From NCBI GenBank assembly GCA_963775295.1, contig CAVZIK010000006.1, positions 2,728,001-2,792,000 on the forward strand: 64,000 nt of DNA. The letters are read 5' to 3'. The position numbers and the translations under genes are program-made. Each line of letters opens with the position of its first letter. Positions within the stretch are counted from its first letter, which is position 1. The notes beneath the pieces are model-generated. The model ran no database searches and was not told the origin of the DNA. It worked only from the letters and a program-made list of their open reading frames with translations. Shown here one piece after another: positions 8,812 through 17,017 of the stretch. Source of the DNA: JAMDEO01 sp963775295 (GTDB lineage Bacteria > Actinomycetota > Thermoleophilia > RBG-16-64-13).

Positions 8812-10200
8812 CTACTGAAACTCGAAGGCGAAGCCCTCGATATCTACGTCGTCTCCCGGCACCGCGCCCTTGGCCCTGAGGGCACCATACACGCCAAGCC
8901 GGTCGAGCCTCTCTCCAAGATACCGCACCGCTTCATCGTTGGTGAGGTCGAAGCGGCTCACCAAGCGGCGCACCGCCCTCCCACGCACGGAGAATCCCTC
9001 CTCCGTCTTCTCGATCAGGAACAGCTTGGCCCCCGCCTGCGGCCGGTAAAGACCGTGAGTGCCGGTCTCGCTCACCAGGACCGCCTCGACGCTGCTCATG
9101 TCGGAGGCAGCCGGCGGCGCAGCCGGAGCCAAAGTGCCGGTTAGTTCGCGGAGCAACGGACCCACCCAGCGGACAAGGGCCGGCAGGCCTGCCCCCGTGG
9201 CAGCCGAGATAGGCCAAATCAGCTTCTCGGCCGCAGGCTCTTCCCCGTCTAAGAGAAAGACGAAGGCCGGGTGAGCCGCAGCCCGCAGACGCTCGATCTC
9301 GTCCCGGAAGAGCGAGACAAGCTCCTCCACTGCCCGCGGCTCCACCGCGTCGATCTTGTTGAGGAGCACAACCTGAGGCCTCGTTCCCAATCCTTCTCCG
9401 TGCGCATCCAACTCGCCCAGGATGGTGCGAAACCCTGCCAGAGGGTCGGCCCCGTAGTATCCGGTGGCGTCTACCATGTGCAGGATCAGTTGGCATCGTT
9501 CGAGATGAGCCAAGAATTCGTGTCCCAAACCTACACCCTCGCTCGCGCCCTCGAGCAGACCGGGAACGTCGGCCAAGGTGAACACATCTCCCTCTCCCGA
9601 CCAATCCACGATACCCAGCGTAGGCTCAAGAGTCGTAAACGGATAGTTCGCAACTTTGGGCTTGGCGTTGGAAAGACGCTTGAGAAGCGAGGACTTGCCT
9701 GCATTGGGAAGCCCCGCCAGACCAGCGTCCGCCATGAGTTTGAGGGAGAGGCGCAACCACATGCCGTCTCCCGTTTCCCCCAGTTCGGCGAATTTGGGAG
9801 CCTGACGGACCGAGTTGACAAAGCGCGCGTTGCCTCGTCCTCCGCTTCCACCGTGAGCCACGAGCACCCGCTGATCCCGGTCGACAACGTCGGCGATGAA
9901 TTCTTCGTCCGCCCACACCTGGGTCCCAAGGGGAACCTTTATGATGACGTCCTCGCCGCGGGCACCGTGCTTGCGCGCGCCCTGTCCTCCACCCCCGGGC
10001 TCAGCCTTGTAGTGGACCTTGTAGGTGAAGGCTTGGAGGTCGCGTAGTTGAGCGTCGGGGACAATGATAACGTCTCCACCCCGGCCCCCGTCACCCCCGT
10101 CGGGACCGCCGCGCGGAACGTGCTTCTCTCTACGAAAAGAAACGCAGCCGTTCCCGCCGTCTCCGGCCGCCACATGTATCTTTGCATGATCGAAGAACAT
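8812..10200 (-). CDS. obgE: GTPase Obg/CgtA
   Basis: Ribosome-associated GTPase for large-subunit maturation and stress control. 462 residues in three domains: the glycine-rich Obg fold (residues 1-158, GGDGGRGGDVI), the G domain with P-loop GLPNAGKSS near residue 165 and NKID, and an Obg C-terminal (OCT) domain from about residue 360. The OCT domain is typical of Gram-positive and actinobacterial Obg. It directly follows the L21/L27 genes, the usual arrangement for coordinated ribosome assembly. Confidence 0.96.
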   Translation of the reverse strand: MFFDHAKIHVAAGDGGNGCVSFRREKHVPRGGPDGGDGGRGGDVIIVPDAQLRDLQAFTYKVHYKAEPGGGGQGARKHGARGEDVIIKVPLGTQVWADEEFIADVVDRDQRVLVAHGGSGGRGNARFVNSVRQAPKFAELGETGDGMWLRLSLKLMADAGLAGLPNAGKSSLLKRLSNAKPKVANYPFTTLEPTLGIVDWSGEGDVFTLADVPGLLEGASEGVGLGHEFLAHLERCQLILHMVDATGYYGADPLAGFRTILGELDAHGEGLGTRPQVVLLNKIDAVEPRAVEELVSLFRDEIERLRAAAHPAFVFLLDGEEPAAEKLIWPISAATGAGLPALVRWVGPLLRELTGTLAPAAPPAASDMSSVEAVLVSETGTHGLYRPQAGAKLFLIEKTEEGFSVRGRAVRRLVSRFDLTNDEAVRYLGERLDRLGVYGALRAKGAVPGDDVDIEGFAFEFQ

Positions 10201-10248
10201 GGGCAGCCCCGAAGAGGAGCGAGCCCGGCCGCGCTAAAAAGCGGACCG

Positions 10249-10503
10249 TTACTCGGCTACTACTACGCTTATGACACGTCCGATTTTGCGAACGCTGAAG
10301 ACGACTTTTCCCGCCGCTTTTGCAAAAAGCGTGTCGTCGGAGCCAATACCAACATTCTCACCGGGACGAAAGCGGGTGCCGCGCTGGCGCACCAGGATGG
10401 CGCCGGCCTTGACGGTCTCGCCGCCGAAAGCCTTGACACCCAGTCGCTGAGCGTTGGAGTCGCGGCCGTTGCGGGAACTGCCGCCGCCTTTCTTATGAGC
10501 CAT
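10249..10503 (-). CDS. rpmA: 50S ribosomal protein L27
   Basis: 84 residues, normal for L27, whose N-terminus reaches the peptidyl-transferase centre. The start MAHKKGGGSSRNGRDS is intact and carries no Firmicutes-type N-terminal extension that would need the Prp protease. It sits 14 bp after rplU and before obgE. Confidence 0.97.
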   Translation of the reverse strand: MAHKKGGGSSRNGRDSNAQRLGVKAFGGETVKAGAILVRQRGTRFRPGENVGIGSDDTLFAKAAGKVVFSVRKIGRVISVVVAE

Positions 10504-10517
10504 TCCCTATCCCTTCC

Positions 10518-10817
10518 CTACGCGATCTTCTGAACCTCGAGGCGAGTCAACGCCGAGCGGAAACCGGCCTTCTTGTGCCAGCCGCGCTTGGGTTTGAACC
10601 TCGAGATGTGGATCTTGGGGCCCCGAAAGTGCTCGACTACGCGAGCTGTGACGGTAGCCTGGGGGTCACCGGCCAGCCGGACTTCGCTACCGTCGGCAAC
10701 CAGCATGGAGTTGAACTCCACGGTGTCGCCTTCAGCGGCGCTCAGGCGGTCGACGACGATCTCCCGTCCTTCTTCTACACGGTATTGCTTACCGCCGACT
10801 TCGACGATGGCGAACAT
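10518..10817 (-). CDS. rplU: 50S ribosomal protein L21
   Basis: Binds 23S rRNA with L20. The start is the ATG at 10817, preceded by GAGGAG; this gives 99 residues beginning MFAIVEVGGKQYRV, the conserved L21 N-terminus. The longer frame upstream is untranslated leader. The C-terminal block KRGWHKKAGFRS is diagnostic. A good extended -10 promoter lies about 65 bp upstream, so rplU-rpmA-obgE can be transcribed separately from rng. Confidence 0.96.
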   Translation of the reverse strand: MFAIVEVGGKQYRVEEGREIVVDRLSAAEGDTVEFNSMLVADGSEVRLAGDPQATVTARVVEHFRGPKIHISRFKPKRGWHKKAGFRSALTRLEVQKIA

Positions 10818-10875
10818 CCCGACTCCTCGCATCATTTCCACTAGAATCTGCGCGCAGCGCGTGCTGCGGCCGCAA

Positions 10876-10891
10876 GCAAGGCAGTATAGCA
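10876..10891 (-). promoter_or_regulatory. Extended -10 promoter for the rplU-rpmA-obgE group
   Basis: On the minus strand the gap between rng and rplU contains TTGCTATACT: a TATACT -10 hexamer at 10888-10883 directly preceded by TGC, the extended -10 form. No good -35 is seen 17 bp upstream, which fits an extended -10 promoter. Predicted transcription start is near 10876, giving a leader of about 60 bases with a small GCAGC/GCTGC hairpin. Confidence 0.5.
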
Positions 10892-10922
10892 AGCTTGCAC
10901 TACGCCTGCCACTGCTTGGCCG

Positions 10923-12368
10923 TCAATCCCGAACGACGGCCGCATGATCGAGAGCGACGGACTCGTCGGCGGGGACAAGGATGACGAAATGCCCCACGGT
11001 ACGCTCCAACCGTTCCAACCGCGTTGGCCTACCGGCCGCCAGCAACGATAGCATGCGCGGATGAACCTCGACGCGCAGGCCCGGAGTACTCGAGGCGCGG
11101 GACATGTCCTCCAGACGGTGTTCCACCGCTATCAGAGCCGACTCATCGGAAAGGACACGGCCCTCCCCATGGCACATAGGACACGTGCAGGTCATGACTT
11201 CGCGCAGCCCTCTTGTGACATTCTGCCTGGTCATTTCCACGAGTCCGAGCGGAGATATCTCGACCACGTAGGTCTTGGTACGATCGCGCGCCAGTTCTCC
11301 CTCGAGGGCCGCGAGTACCGCCGCCCGGTTCGCCCGGGCCGTCATGTCGATGAAGTCTATGACGATGATCCCCCCGATGTCCCGCAACCGCAGCTGATGC
11401 ACGACCTCGTGACAAGCCTCGAGATTGGTCTTGAGCGTAGTGTCCTCGAGAAAGCGCTTGCCCACGAAGCGGCCTGTGTTCACGTCGATGATGGTCATGG
11501 CCTCGGCGTGATCGATGACCAGGTATCCTCCGGAGGGGAGTTCCACCCGGCGGCCGAGAGCCTGCCGCACCTCTTTCTCTATGCCGTACCGATCGAACAG
11601 CGCACGCCCGCCGTCGTAGAAGACCACTCTTTCGGCCAGTTCGGGGGCCACGGCGTGGACGTAGTTCCGCAGGCGGCGGTGCAACTCCTGGTCGGCGACC
11701 ACCACCTCTTCGAAATCCGGACTCAGAAAGTCGCGAACCACCCGTATCGACAACTCGGATTCATTGTAGACCAACTCCGGCGCGGTCACCGTCTCCACCC
11801 TTCGCTCCACTCCCCCCCACACTCGCTCGAGGAAGCGCAGGTCGCGCTCGATGGCTTCCTTTGTCGCGCCTTCCGCCGCCGTACGGATGATGAGTCCCGC
11901 GTTATCAGGTTTCAGGGCGCTCCCCACGGCCCGCAATCGCTCTCTCTCGCAGTCGTCGAGACGCCGGGATACGCCGCAGCTCGACGCCCCAGGCATGAAG
12001 ACCAGATATCTGCCGGGCAGGCCGATCTGGGTCGTCAGGCGTGGGCCCTTGGCTCCCATTCCGTCCCGTGTCACCTGGACGAGCACCTCGCGTCCCGAGC
12101 GAAGCAGCTCGGTTATCTTGCGGCTGCCCCCTTGGGCGGCGTCCGCGCTCATCACCTCGTCGATATAGAGATAGCCATTGCGTTCCATGCCGATGTCCAC
12201 GAAGGCCGCGTCCATTCCGGCAAGGACATTCTCCACCCGGCCCTTGTAGATGTTTCCGACGAGCGAGAGACGTCCCGGCCGCTCCACGAAGAACTCAGAC
12301 AGTTGCTGGCCGTCCAGGAATGCTGCACGGGTCTCGTGGCGATCTCGCGAGATCAGCAGCCTCTTCAC
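10923..12368 (-). CDS. rng: Ribonuclease G/E family endoribonuclease
   Basis: Single-strand RNA endonuclease for rRNA and mRNA processing. The GTG at 12368 overlaps the TGA of the radical SAM gene (GTGA) and gives 481 residues, the short RNase G size. An S1-like domain is near residues 35-120. The catalytic magnesium residues are in IIDVNTGRFVG and VIDFIDM, and the zinc-link cysteines in CTCPMCHGEG. The long acidic C-terminal scaffold of RNase E is missing. Linkage to the TIGR03960-type radical SAM gene and rplU is common in this phylum. Confidence 0.93.
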   Translation of the reverse strand: MKRLLISRDRHETRAAFLDGQQLSEFFVERPGRLSLVGNIYKGRVENVLAGMDAAFVDIGMERNGYLYIDEVMSADAAQGGSRKITELLRSGREVLVQVTRDGMGAKGPRLTTQIGLPGRYLVFMPGASSCGVSRRLDDCERERLRAVGSALKPDNAGLIIRTAAEGATKEAIERDLRFLERVWGGVERRVETVTAPELVYNESELSIRVVRDFLSPDFEEVVVADQELHRRLRNYVHAVAPELAERVVFYDGGRALFDRYGIEKEVRQALGRRVELPSGGYLVIDHAEAMTIIDVNTGRFVGKRFLEDTTLKTNLEACHEVVHQLRLRDIGGIIVIDFIDMTARANRAAVLAALEGELARDRTKTYVVEISPLGLVEMTRQNVTRGLREVMTCTCPMCHGEGRVLSDESALIAVEHRLEDMSRASSTPGLRVEVHPRMLSLLAAGRPTRLERLERTVGHFVILVPADESVALDHAAVVRD

Positions 12369-14926
12369 GCCAACACCACCTTGGTGCGCGTTCCTCGGCG
12401 CATGACGACCTCGACGCCGGCGAGTTCCGCCAGAGCCTCGACCACTCGTTCGGGGCGGGCCGATCCCGTTGGGGTCACCGCCACACGAAAGCTCACGGTC
12501 GCCCCCCCCATGCCACCGGACGCGACCTCGACGCGGCCCACGTACATCTTGACGTCCAAGGTGCGGACTCTGTCCTCCCGCCGTTCCTGTCTGATCAGTT
12601 GGGAAGCGGCGGCGAACCGCTCGGCGGCCAACTCCATGAGCGAGCGGATATCGGCATCCGGTGCCCCCTCCAATTCCACCTCGTACTCCACCGCCACTAC
12701 CCGAGCGGCCGCGTGACGCGCGACTTCGTAGGGCTCCAGCGAGGCCACCAGCAAGCCGGGGGGCAAAGCGGCGGCCAATCTCTCGGCGAAGTCGGACGGA
12801 GGCGCTGCCGCCAGCTCGAACTCGCACAGTTCCGCATGCGCCTCCATTCCAACCGCCAAGGGCAGAGCAAGGCTGAGCTGCGGCTTGGGCCGCAGACCCT
12901 CGGAGCGCGCCAGCCGCCCCCCGGCCCGGCGGACTGCTCGCCGAAACAGCTCCGTCTTATCCAGGTGGCCGATGAATCTAATCCTTCCCCTGACGGCGAA
13001 AGTGAGAAGGTACCGCGCACCGCTACTCGGCGCTGAGGCGACGGGTGCGGGCGTCTCCGCGGCAGCCCGTTGCCCGCCAGCCGGGCCGGCCCCGAGATCC
13101 GGCGGAGAGTCCATGCCGAGGCAGGCCGACGACCCGTTTGTACGCGCCACATCGATGGCGAGACCGGGTGCGCAGGCCCCACAGTCTCCGCATTCGCCCC
13201 CGCGGCAGTCGGGGGTCTTCGCCTCGTGGGTCGCCCGGTCCCATTCTTCGCGCAAGTACTCCTCGTCCACCGCACCGCGGATCACTTCCCAGGGGAGGTG
13301 CGCGTCGTGCGCGAGTGAACCGGTCGCCATAGCCTCGGCCGCCATCCCCGCCGACTCCAAGGCTGCTTTCCACGCGGCGCCACGGAAGTGCTCGGTCCAA
13401 GAGTCAAAGCGCGCACCTTGACGCCAGGCTTCCATGATGACTGCGGCCATCTCCTCGCCTCCGCGGGCCAAGGCCGCTTCCAGATAGCTCTTGTCCACGT
13501 CGTGAAGAACCACCTTCACCCCCGGCTTGCGCAGACGCGTGCGAAGGATCTCCTGTCGCGCCCGAAGCGTCGCGCGGTCGCCCATACCGGCCCACTGGAA
13601 CGGTGTGAAAGGTTTCGGGACGAAGTTGTTTACGCTCACGCTCAACTGGAGCCGTCCTGCCTTGTGACCGAGTGTCTTGCGCCCCATCTCCCGGATGCGA
13701 AGGCAAAGGTCTGCGATCGCCTCCACGTCCGCGTCGGTCTCCATGGGAAAGCCCACGATGAAGTACAGTTTCAGGGTCGTATAACCGCAGCGGAAAGCTT
13801 CTTCCACCGCCGACAGAATGTCTTCCTCGGTCACGTTCTTGTTGACGATGTCGCGCATCCGCTGACTCCCCGCCTCGGGGGCCAGAGTCAGGGACGGCCC
13901 TGTCGGAGACACGAGGTGGGCCAGCCTCACCGCCGCACTGTCCACGCGCAGAGAGGGCAGCGAGATCCTTGTCTCGGGATGACTCGAGGCGACGCCGGTC
14001 AAGACCTCTTCGAGACCCGAATAGTCGGTTGTCGAAAGCGAGGCCAGCGCCAATTCCTCGTGCCCGGTCGCCTGGAGTTGAGCGGTGACCATGCCCATTA
14101 CCGAGCCGGGATCCCTCTCCCGCACGGGCCTATACCACATGCCTGCCTGACAAAATCGGCAGCCGCGGGAGCAGCCCCGCATCACTTCCACCCAGGCGCG
14201 ATCGTGTACGCCGGCGGTGAGCGGCACCAGGCACGAGACAGGATACGGCGCGCCCTCCAGCCTTCGCAGCACCCTCCTCGTCACGACGTCGCTGAGACCT
14301 GGAACGAAGACCCCGTCGAGAAGACTCAGCCTGTGCTTGATCTCGACCCGGGACTCGCCGCTCTTCTTCGACGCGGCCAGCACCTCGAGGATCTCAGGCA
14401 AGACTTCTTCTCCGTCGCCCACGGCAACCGCGTCAAGGAATGGAGACACGGGCAGAAAGTTCGCAACCGCCGGGCCCCCTCCCACCACGAGCGGATGCTC
14501 ATCCGTCCTGTCCGCCGCCATCAGCGGTATCCTCGCGAGATCAAGCATCTCCAGCACGTTTGTGTAGTTAAACTCGTGTTGGAGCGTGATCCCCAGAAAG
14601 TCCGCTGAAACCACGGGACTCCACGTCTCCAGGGTCAGCAGCGGAACATCCGTGCGGCGCATCTCTTCGATGGCGTCCACCCAGGGTAGGTAGGTCCGCT
14701 CGACCCCCACCCCCTCAACCCGCCCCGCAAGGTGGTAGAGGATCTGGATGGCCTGATTCGATATCCCTATCTCGTAGGCATCGGGGAAAGCCAGGACGGC
14801 ACGAACCTCGCCCTCCCTCCCACTGAATCCCGCCCCGGCCCCGAACTCATTTCCGATGAGGCGCGCAGGTTGGCGGATTTTGGCAAGGATGCGGGAGTAG
14901 CGGCTCTGGATGGATATGTCTGTCAA
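12365..14926 (-). CDS. Fused radical SAM (TIGR03960-like) / DUF2344 (TIGR03936-like) protein
   Basis: 853 residues from a TTG start at 14926 that overlaps the previous stop codon. The N-terminal 250 residues form a B12-binding-like Rossmann region. The radical SAM CxxxCxxC cluster (CSRGCRFC) lies at residues 252-259, and a cysteine-rich hinge (CRGGECGDCGAC) follows the SAM barrel. The last 218 residues are a DUF2344 domain starting near ARYLLTFAVRG. The two parts are separate genes in some bacteria and fused here. The family is linked to rng and rplU across many Gram-positive genomes. Its substrate is not established; an RNA- or ribosome-related modification is only inferred from context. Confidence 0.88.
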   Translation of the reverse strand: MTDISIQSRYSRILAKIRQPARLIGNEFGAGAGFSGREGEVRAVLAFPDAYEIGISNQAIQILYHLAGRVEGVGVERTYLPWVDAIEEMRRTDVPLLTLETWSPVVSADFLGITLQHEFNYTNVLEMLDLARIPLMAADRTDEHPLVVGGGPAVANFLPVSPFLDAVAVGDGEEVLPEILEVLAASKKSGESRVEIKHRLSLLDGVFVPGLSDVVTRRVLRRLEGAPYPVSCLVPLTAGVHDRAWVEVMRGCSRGCRFCQAGMWYRPVRERDPGSVMGMVTAQLQATGHEELALASLSTTDYSGLEEVLTGVASSHPETRISLPSLRVDSAAVRLAHLVSPTGPSLTLAPEAGSQRMRDIVNKNVTEEDILSAVEEAFRCGYTTLKLYFIVGFPMETDADVEAIADLCLRIREMGRKTLGHKAGRLQLSVSVNNFVPKPFTPFQWAGMGDRATLRARQEILRTRLRKPGVKVVLHDVDKSYLEAALARGGEEMAAVIMEAWRQGARFDSWTEHFRGAAWKAALESAGMAAEAMATGSLAHDAHLPWEVIRGAVDEEYLREEWDRATHEAKTPDCRGGECGDCGACAPGLAIDVARTNGSSACLGMDSPPDLGAGPAGGQRAAAETPAPVASAPSSGARYLLTFAVRGRIRFIGHLDKTELFRRAVRRAGGRLARSEGLRPKPQLSLALPLAVGMEAHAELCEFELAAAPPSDFAERLAAALPPGLLVASLEPYEVARHAAARVVAVEYEVELEGAPDADIRSLMELAAERFAAASQLIRQERREDRVRTLDVKMYVGRVEVASGGMGGATVSFRVAVTPTGSARPERVVEALAELAGVEVVMRRGTRTKVVLA

Positions 14927-15774
14927 CGCCTCAGACTGCTCGCCAGCTCGATCGCCTTTCTGGTGGAAGCCGGCGCGCCGAGCTCGAAATACTTCGCTGC
15001 CGCCATGCCCACGGCTATCGTAGCCGTGTAGCCCACGATCCCTTTGTAAAGCCATCCGAACCCGGGTATCCCGGACACGATCTTGCGAGCCAAACTCCGG
15101 AATCCAAAGCCCATGGCCAAAACGCCGGCGATCTCGATCGCCCTATCGATGCCGATCTCGTCGCCATACATCCCAGCCAGGTAGAGCACCATCTTCAGCT
15201 GGTTGAGCGTCATGGCGGGCATGTCTGCGCCGGGAAGGAAGAAGACCAGGCCGATGAGCGCGTTCTGACCCGCGGTTCTCTGGATGATGCGTTGGGCGGC
15301 CGCTTCGCGCAAGACGGGATAGCGCCTTCCCAGTCCGACGATCCGGTCTTCGGAAAGCTGGGCACAGGCCGCGAATACCCGACGCCAACCGGCGACATCG
15401 TCGCTGAAGGCAACCCGTATGCAGCCCTTCCAGGGATGGCCGAACCTATCCCCTGCGTCCGCGCCGCCCTGCACGGCCACGACGGCGCCCCCTTTTGGTG
15501 CCGCCTGTTCCAAGCTCGACAAGACCTCGGCTTCCTCGTCCGGCCCCACCAGGACCAAGAGGATCTCTCCTGAGACCCCGGACAGACCGGACAACTCGGA
15601 AATCGGTCCGACCCACGTGGCCGGAACGGTGCCGCCTACCGAAAACTTCTGCTGAGCGATCCCGACCAAGTGCGAATCACCCGCCAGCACGATGCTGACA
15701 GGCTGATCGGCGTTGGAAGTCACTTCCTTCCAAGCGTTCATGGCCTTCGAAAGGTTCACTGGCAACTTGGCCAC
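14923..15774 (-). CDS. DUF697-type membrane-associated protein
   Basis: 283 residues. The N-terminal half looks like a degenerate nucleotide-binding fold without P-loop (LAGDSHLVGIAQ, ILLVLVGPDEEAEV). The C-terminal half matches the DUF697 pattern: ALIGLVFFLPGADMPAMTLNQ, then MVLYLAGMYGDEI, and two or three hydrophobic segments from about residue 165. In other proteins this domain follows GTPase domains; here the GTPase signature is absent. It sits between rodA and the radical SAM gene. Function is unknown. Confidence 0.65.
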   Translation of the reverse strand: MAKLPVNLSKAMNAWKEVTSNADQPVSIVLAGDSHLVGIAQQKFSVGGTVPATWVGPISELSGLSGVSGEILLVLVGPDEEAEVLSSLEQAAPKGGAVVAVQGGADAGDRFGHPWKGCIRVAFSDDVAGWRRVFAACAQLSEDRIVGLGRRYPVLREAAAQRIIQRTAGQNALIGLVFFLPGADMPAMTLNQLKMVLYLAGMYGDEIGIDRAIEIAGVLAMGFGFRSLARKIVSGIPGFGWLYKGIVGYTATIAVGMAAAKYFELGAPASTRKAIELASSLRR

Positions 15775-15805
15775 TTATCGCCTCCCGGCATTCACGACGA
15801 TACGA

Positions 15806-17005
15806 TTACTTGGGCCGTCCTGCCACCGAGTGCACATGCACGCTTTCGAGCAGCCCGATGGCCATCAAGAATACTACCAGGGAGCTACTGCCAAAACTCA
15901 CAAATGGAAGAGGCACCCCGGTCACCGGCATGATCCCGATGGTCATCCCCACGTTTAGAAACACCTGGAACACCAGAACCCCGGCCACCCCGGCGGCAAT
16001 CAGGGAACCGTACATGTCCTGCGACAGACGGGAGATGCGGAGCGCCCTCCAGATGATGATCGCGAAGAGCCCAAGGAGCAGGATCGCACCCATGAAGCCC
16101 AACTCCTCGCCGATCACGGCGAAGATGAAGTCGGTGTGATGAGCGGGAAGGAAGTTCAGGTGGGTCTGGGTACCCTGCATGTAACCCTTGCCAGTGAACA
16201 TCCCACTGCCGATTGCAATCTTGCTCTGAGTCAGTTGGTAGCCGGCAGCGGTAGGGTCGCTCTGCGGGTTCAGAAACACGGTCAGTCGCTGGATTTGGTA
16301 CTCCTTCAACAAGTGAATCCCGAATACAGCCGGGATCAGACGTAGGGCCACTACGCCCACGAACGCGGCCGCGCCGGCCAGCATGCCCAGGTGGGTCATA
16401 CGGATGCCCCATACCACGAGCATGACGACCAGAATGGCGAAGAGAACCAGTGCGGTGCCCAGGTCGGGCTGCAGAAACACGAGGGTAGCCGGCACGACCA
16501 TGTAAACCACACTTAAGATCACGAAGCGCAGCCGATGGCGCAGCTCCACTCCCTCGGCGAGAACCGCCCCCAACGACAGGATGAGTAGGAACTTGGCCAC
16601 TTCGGAGGTCTGCAACCTGAAGAACGGCAGCTGGATCCAGCGGTTGGCCCCCACGGTCTCGCTACCGTGGCCGATGACCAGGGTCAGGATCAGCAGTAAG
16701 AGCGTCGCGCCGTAGATGTAGATCTGCCGACGAGCAAACCAGCGGTAGTTTGCGACGCTGAGCAGGATGACAAAGACGAAGCCCAATATCAGGCCGACCG
16801 CCTGCTGGCGAACGTAGAAGAACGGCGTGGAGATATTGGTGTCGGCGTGGGTGGCCGAGTAGAGCATCAGCATCCCGTAAGCCGACAGGGCCAGAACGGC
16901 CGCCATGAGAATCCAGTCCATGCTGCGCAGATAGGTCCCCAGGGAAAACCCAAGTGGCTGCCGATGTTCCTTCGCGGTCTGCAGTACCTTCATCTGCTGG
17001 TTCAA
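15806..17005 (-). CDS. rodA: Peptidoglycan polymerase RodA (SEDS family)
   Basis: 399 residues, about ten membrane segments. SEDS glycosyltransferase that polymerises lipid II in the elongasome with the transpeptidase PBP2. The family signature near the C-terminus reads GVPLPFVSFGSSSL, and the SEDS-characteristic GVVLWGIR-like and KGYMQGTQTHLNFLPAHHTDF segments are present. It follows mrdA by 12 bp in the classic mreBCD-mrdA-rodA order. Confidence 0.95.
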   Translation of the reverse strand: MNQQMKVLQTAKEHRQPLGFSLGTYLRSMDWILMAAVLALSAYGMLMLYSATHADTNISTPFFYVRQQAVGLILGFVFVILLSVANYRWFARRQIYIYGATLLLLILTLVIGHGSETVGANRWIQLPFFRLQTSEVAKFLLILSLGAVLAEGVELRHRLRFVILSVVYMVVPATLVFLQPDLGTALVLFAILVVMLVVWGIRMTHLGMLAGAAAFVGVVALRLIPAVFGIHLLKEYQIQRLTVFLNPQSDPTAAGYQLTQSKIAIGSGMFTGKGYMQGTQTHLNFLPAHHTDFIFAVIGEELGFMGAILLLGLFAIIIWRALRISRLSQDMYGSLIAAGVAGVLVFQVFLNVGMTIGIMPVTGVPLPFVSFGSSSLVVFLMAIGLLESVHVHSVAGRPK

Positions 17006-17017
17006 ACGGGTCCCCGC

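Noticed and set aside
11061..12716. 551-codon plus-strand open frame
   Set aside because: It is antisense to rng and the radical SAM gene, both with intact catalytic motifs. The translation has no motif and the composition of a high-GC shadow frame.
13388..14608. 406-codon plus-strand open frame
   Set aside because: Antisense shadow of the radical SAM gene, no recognisable protein features.
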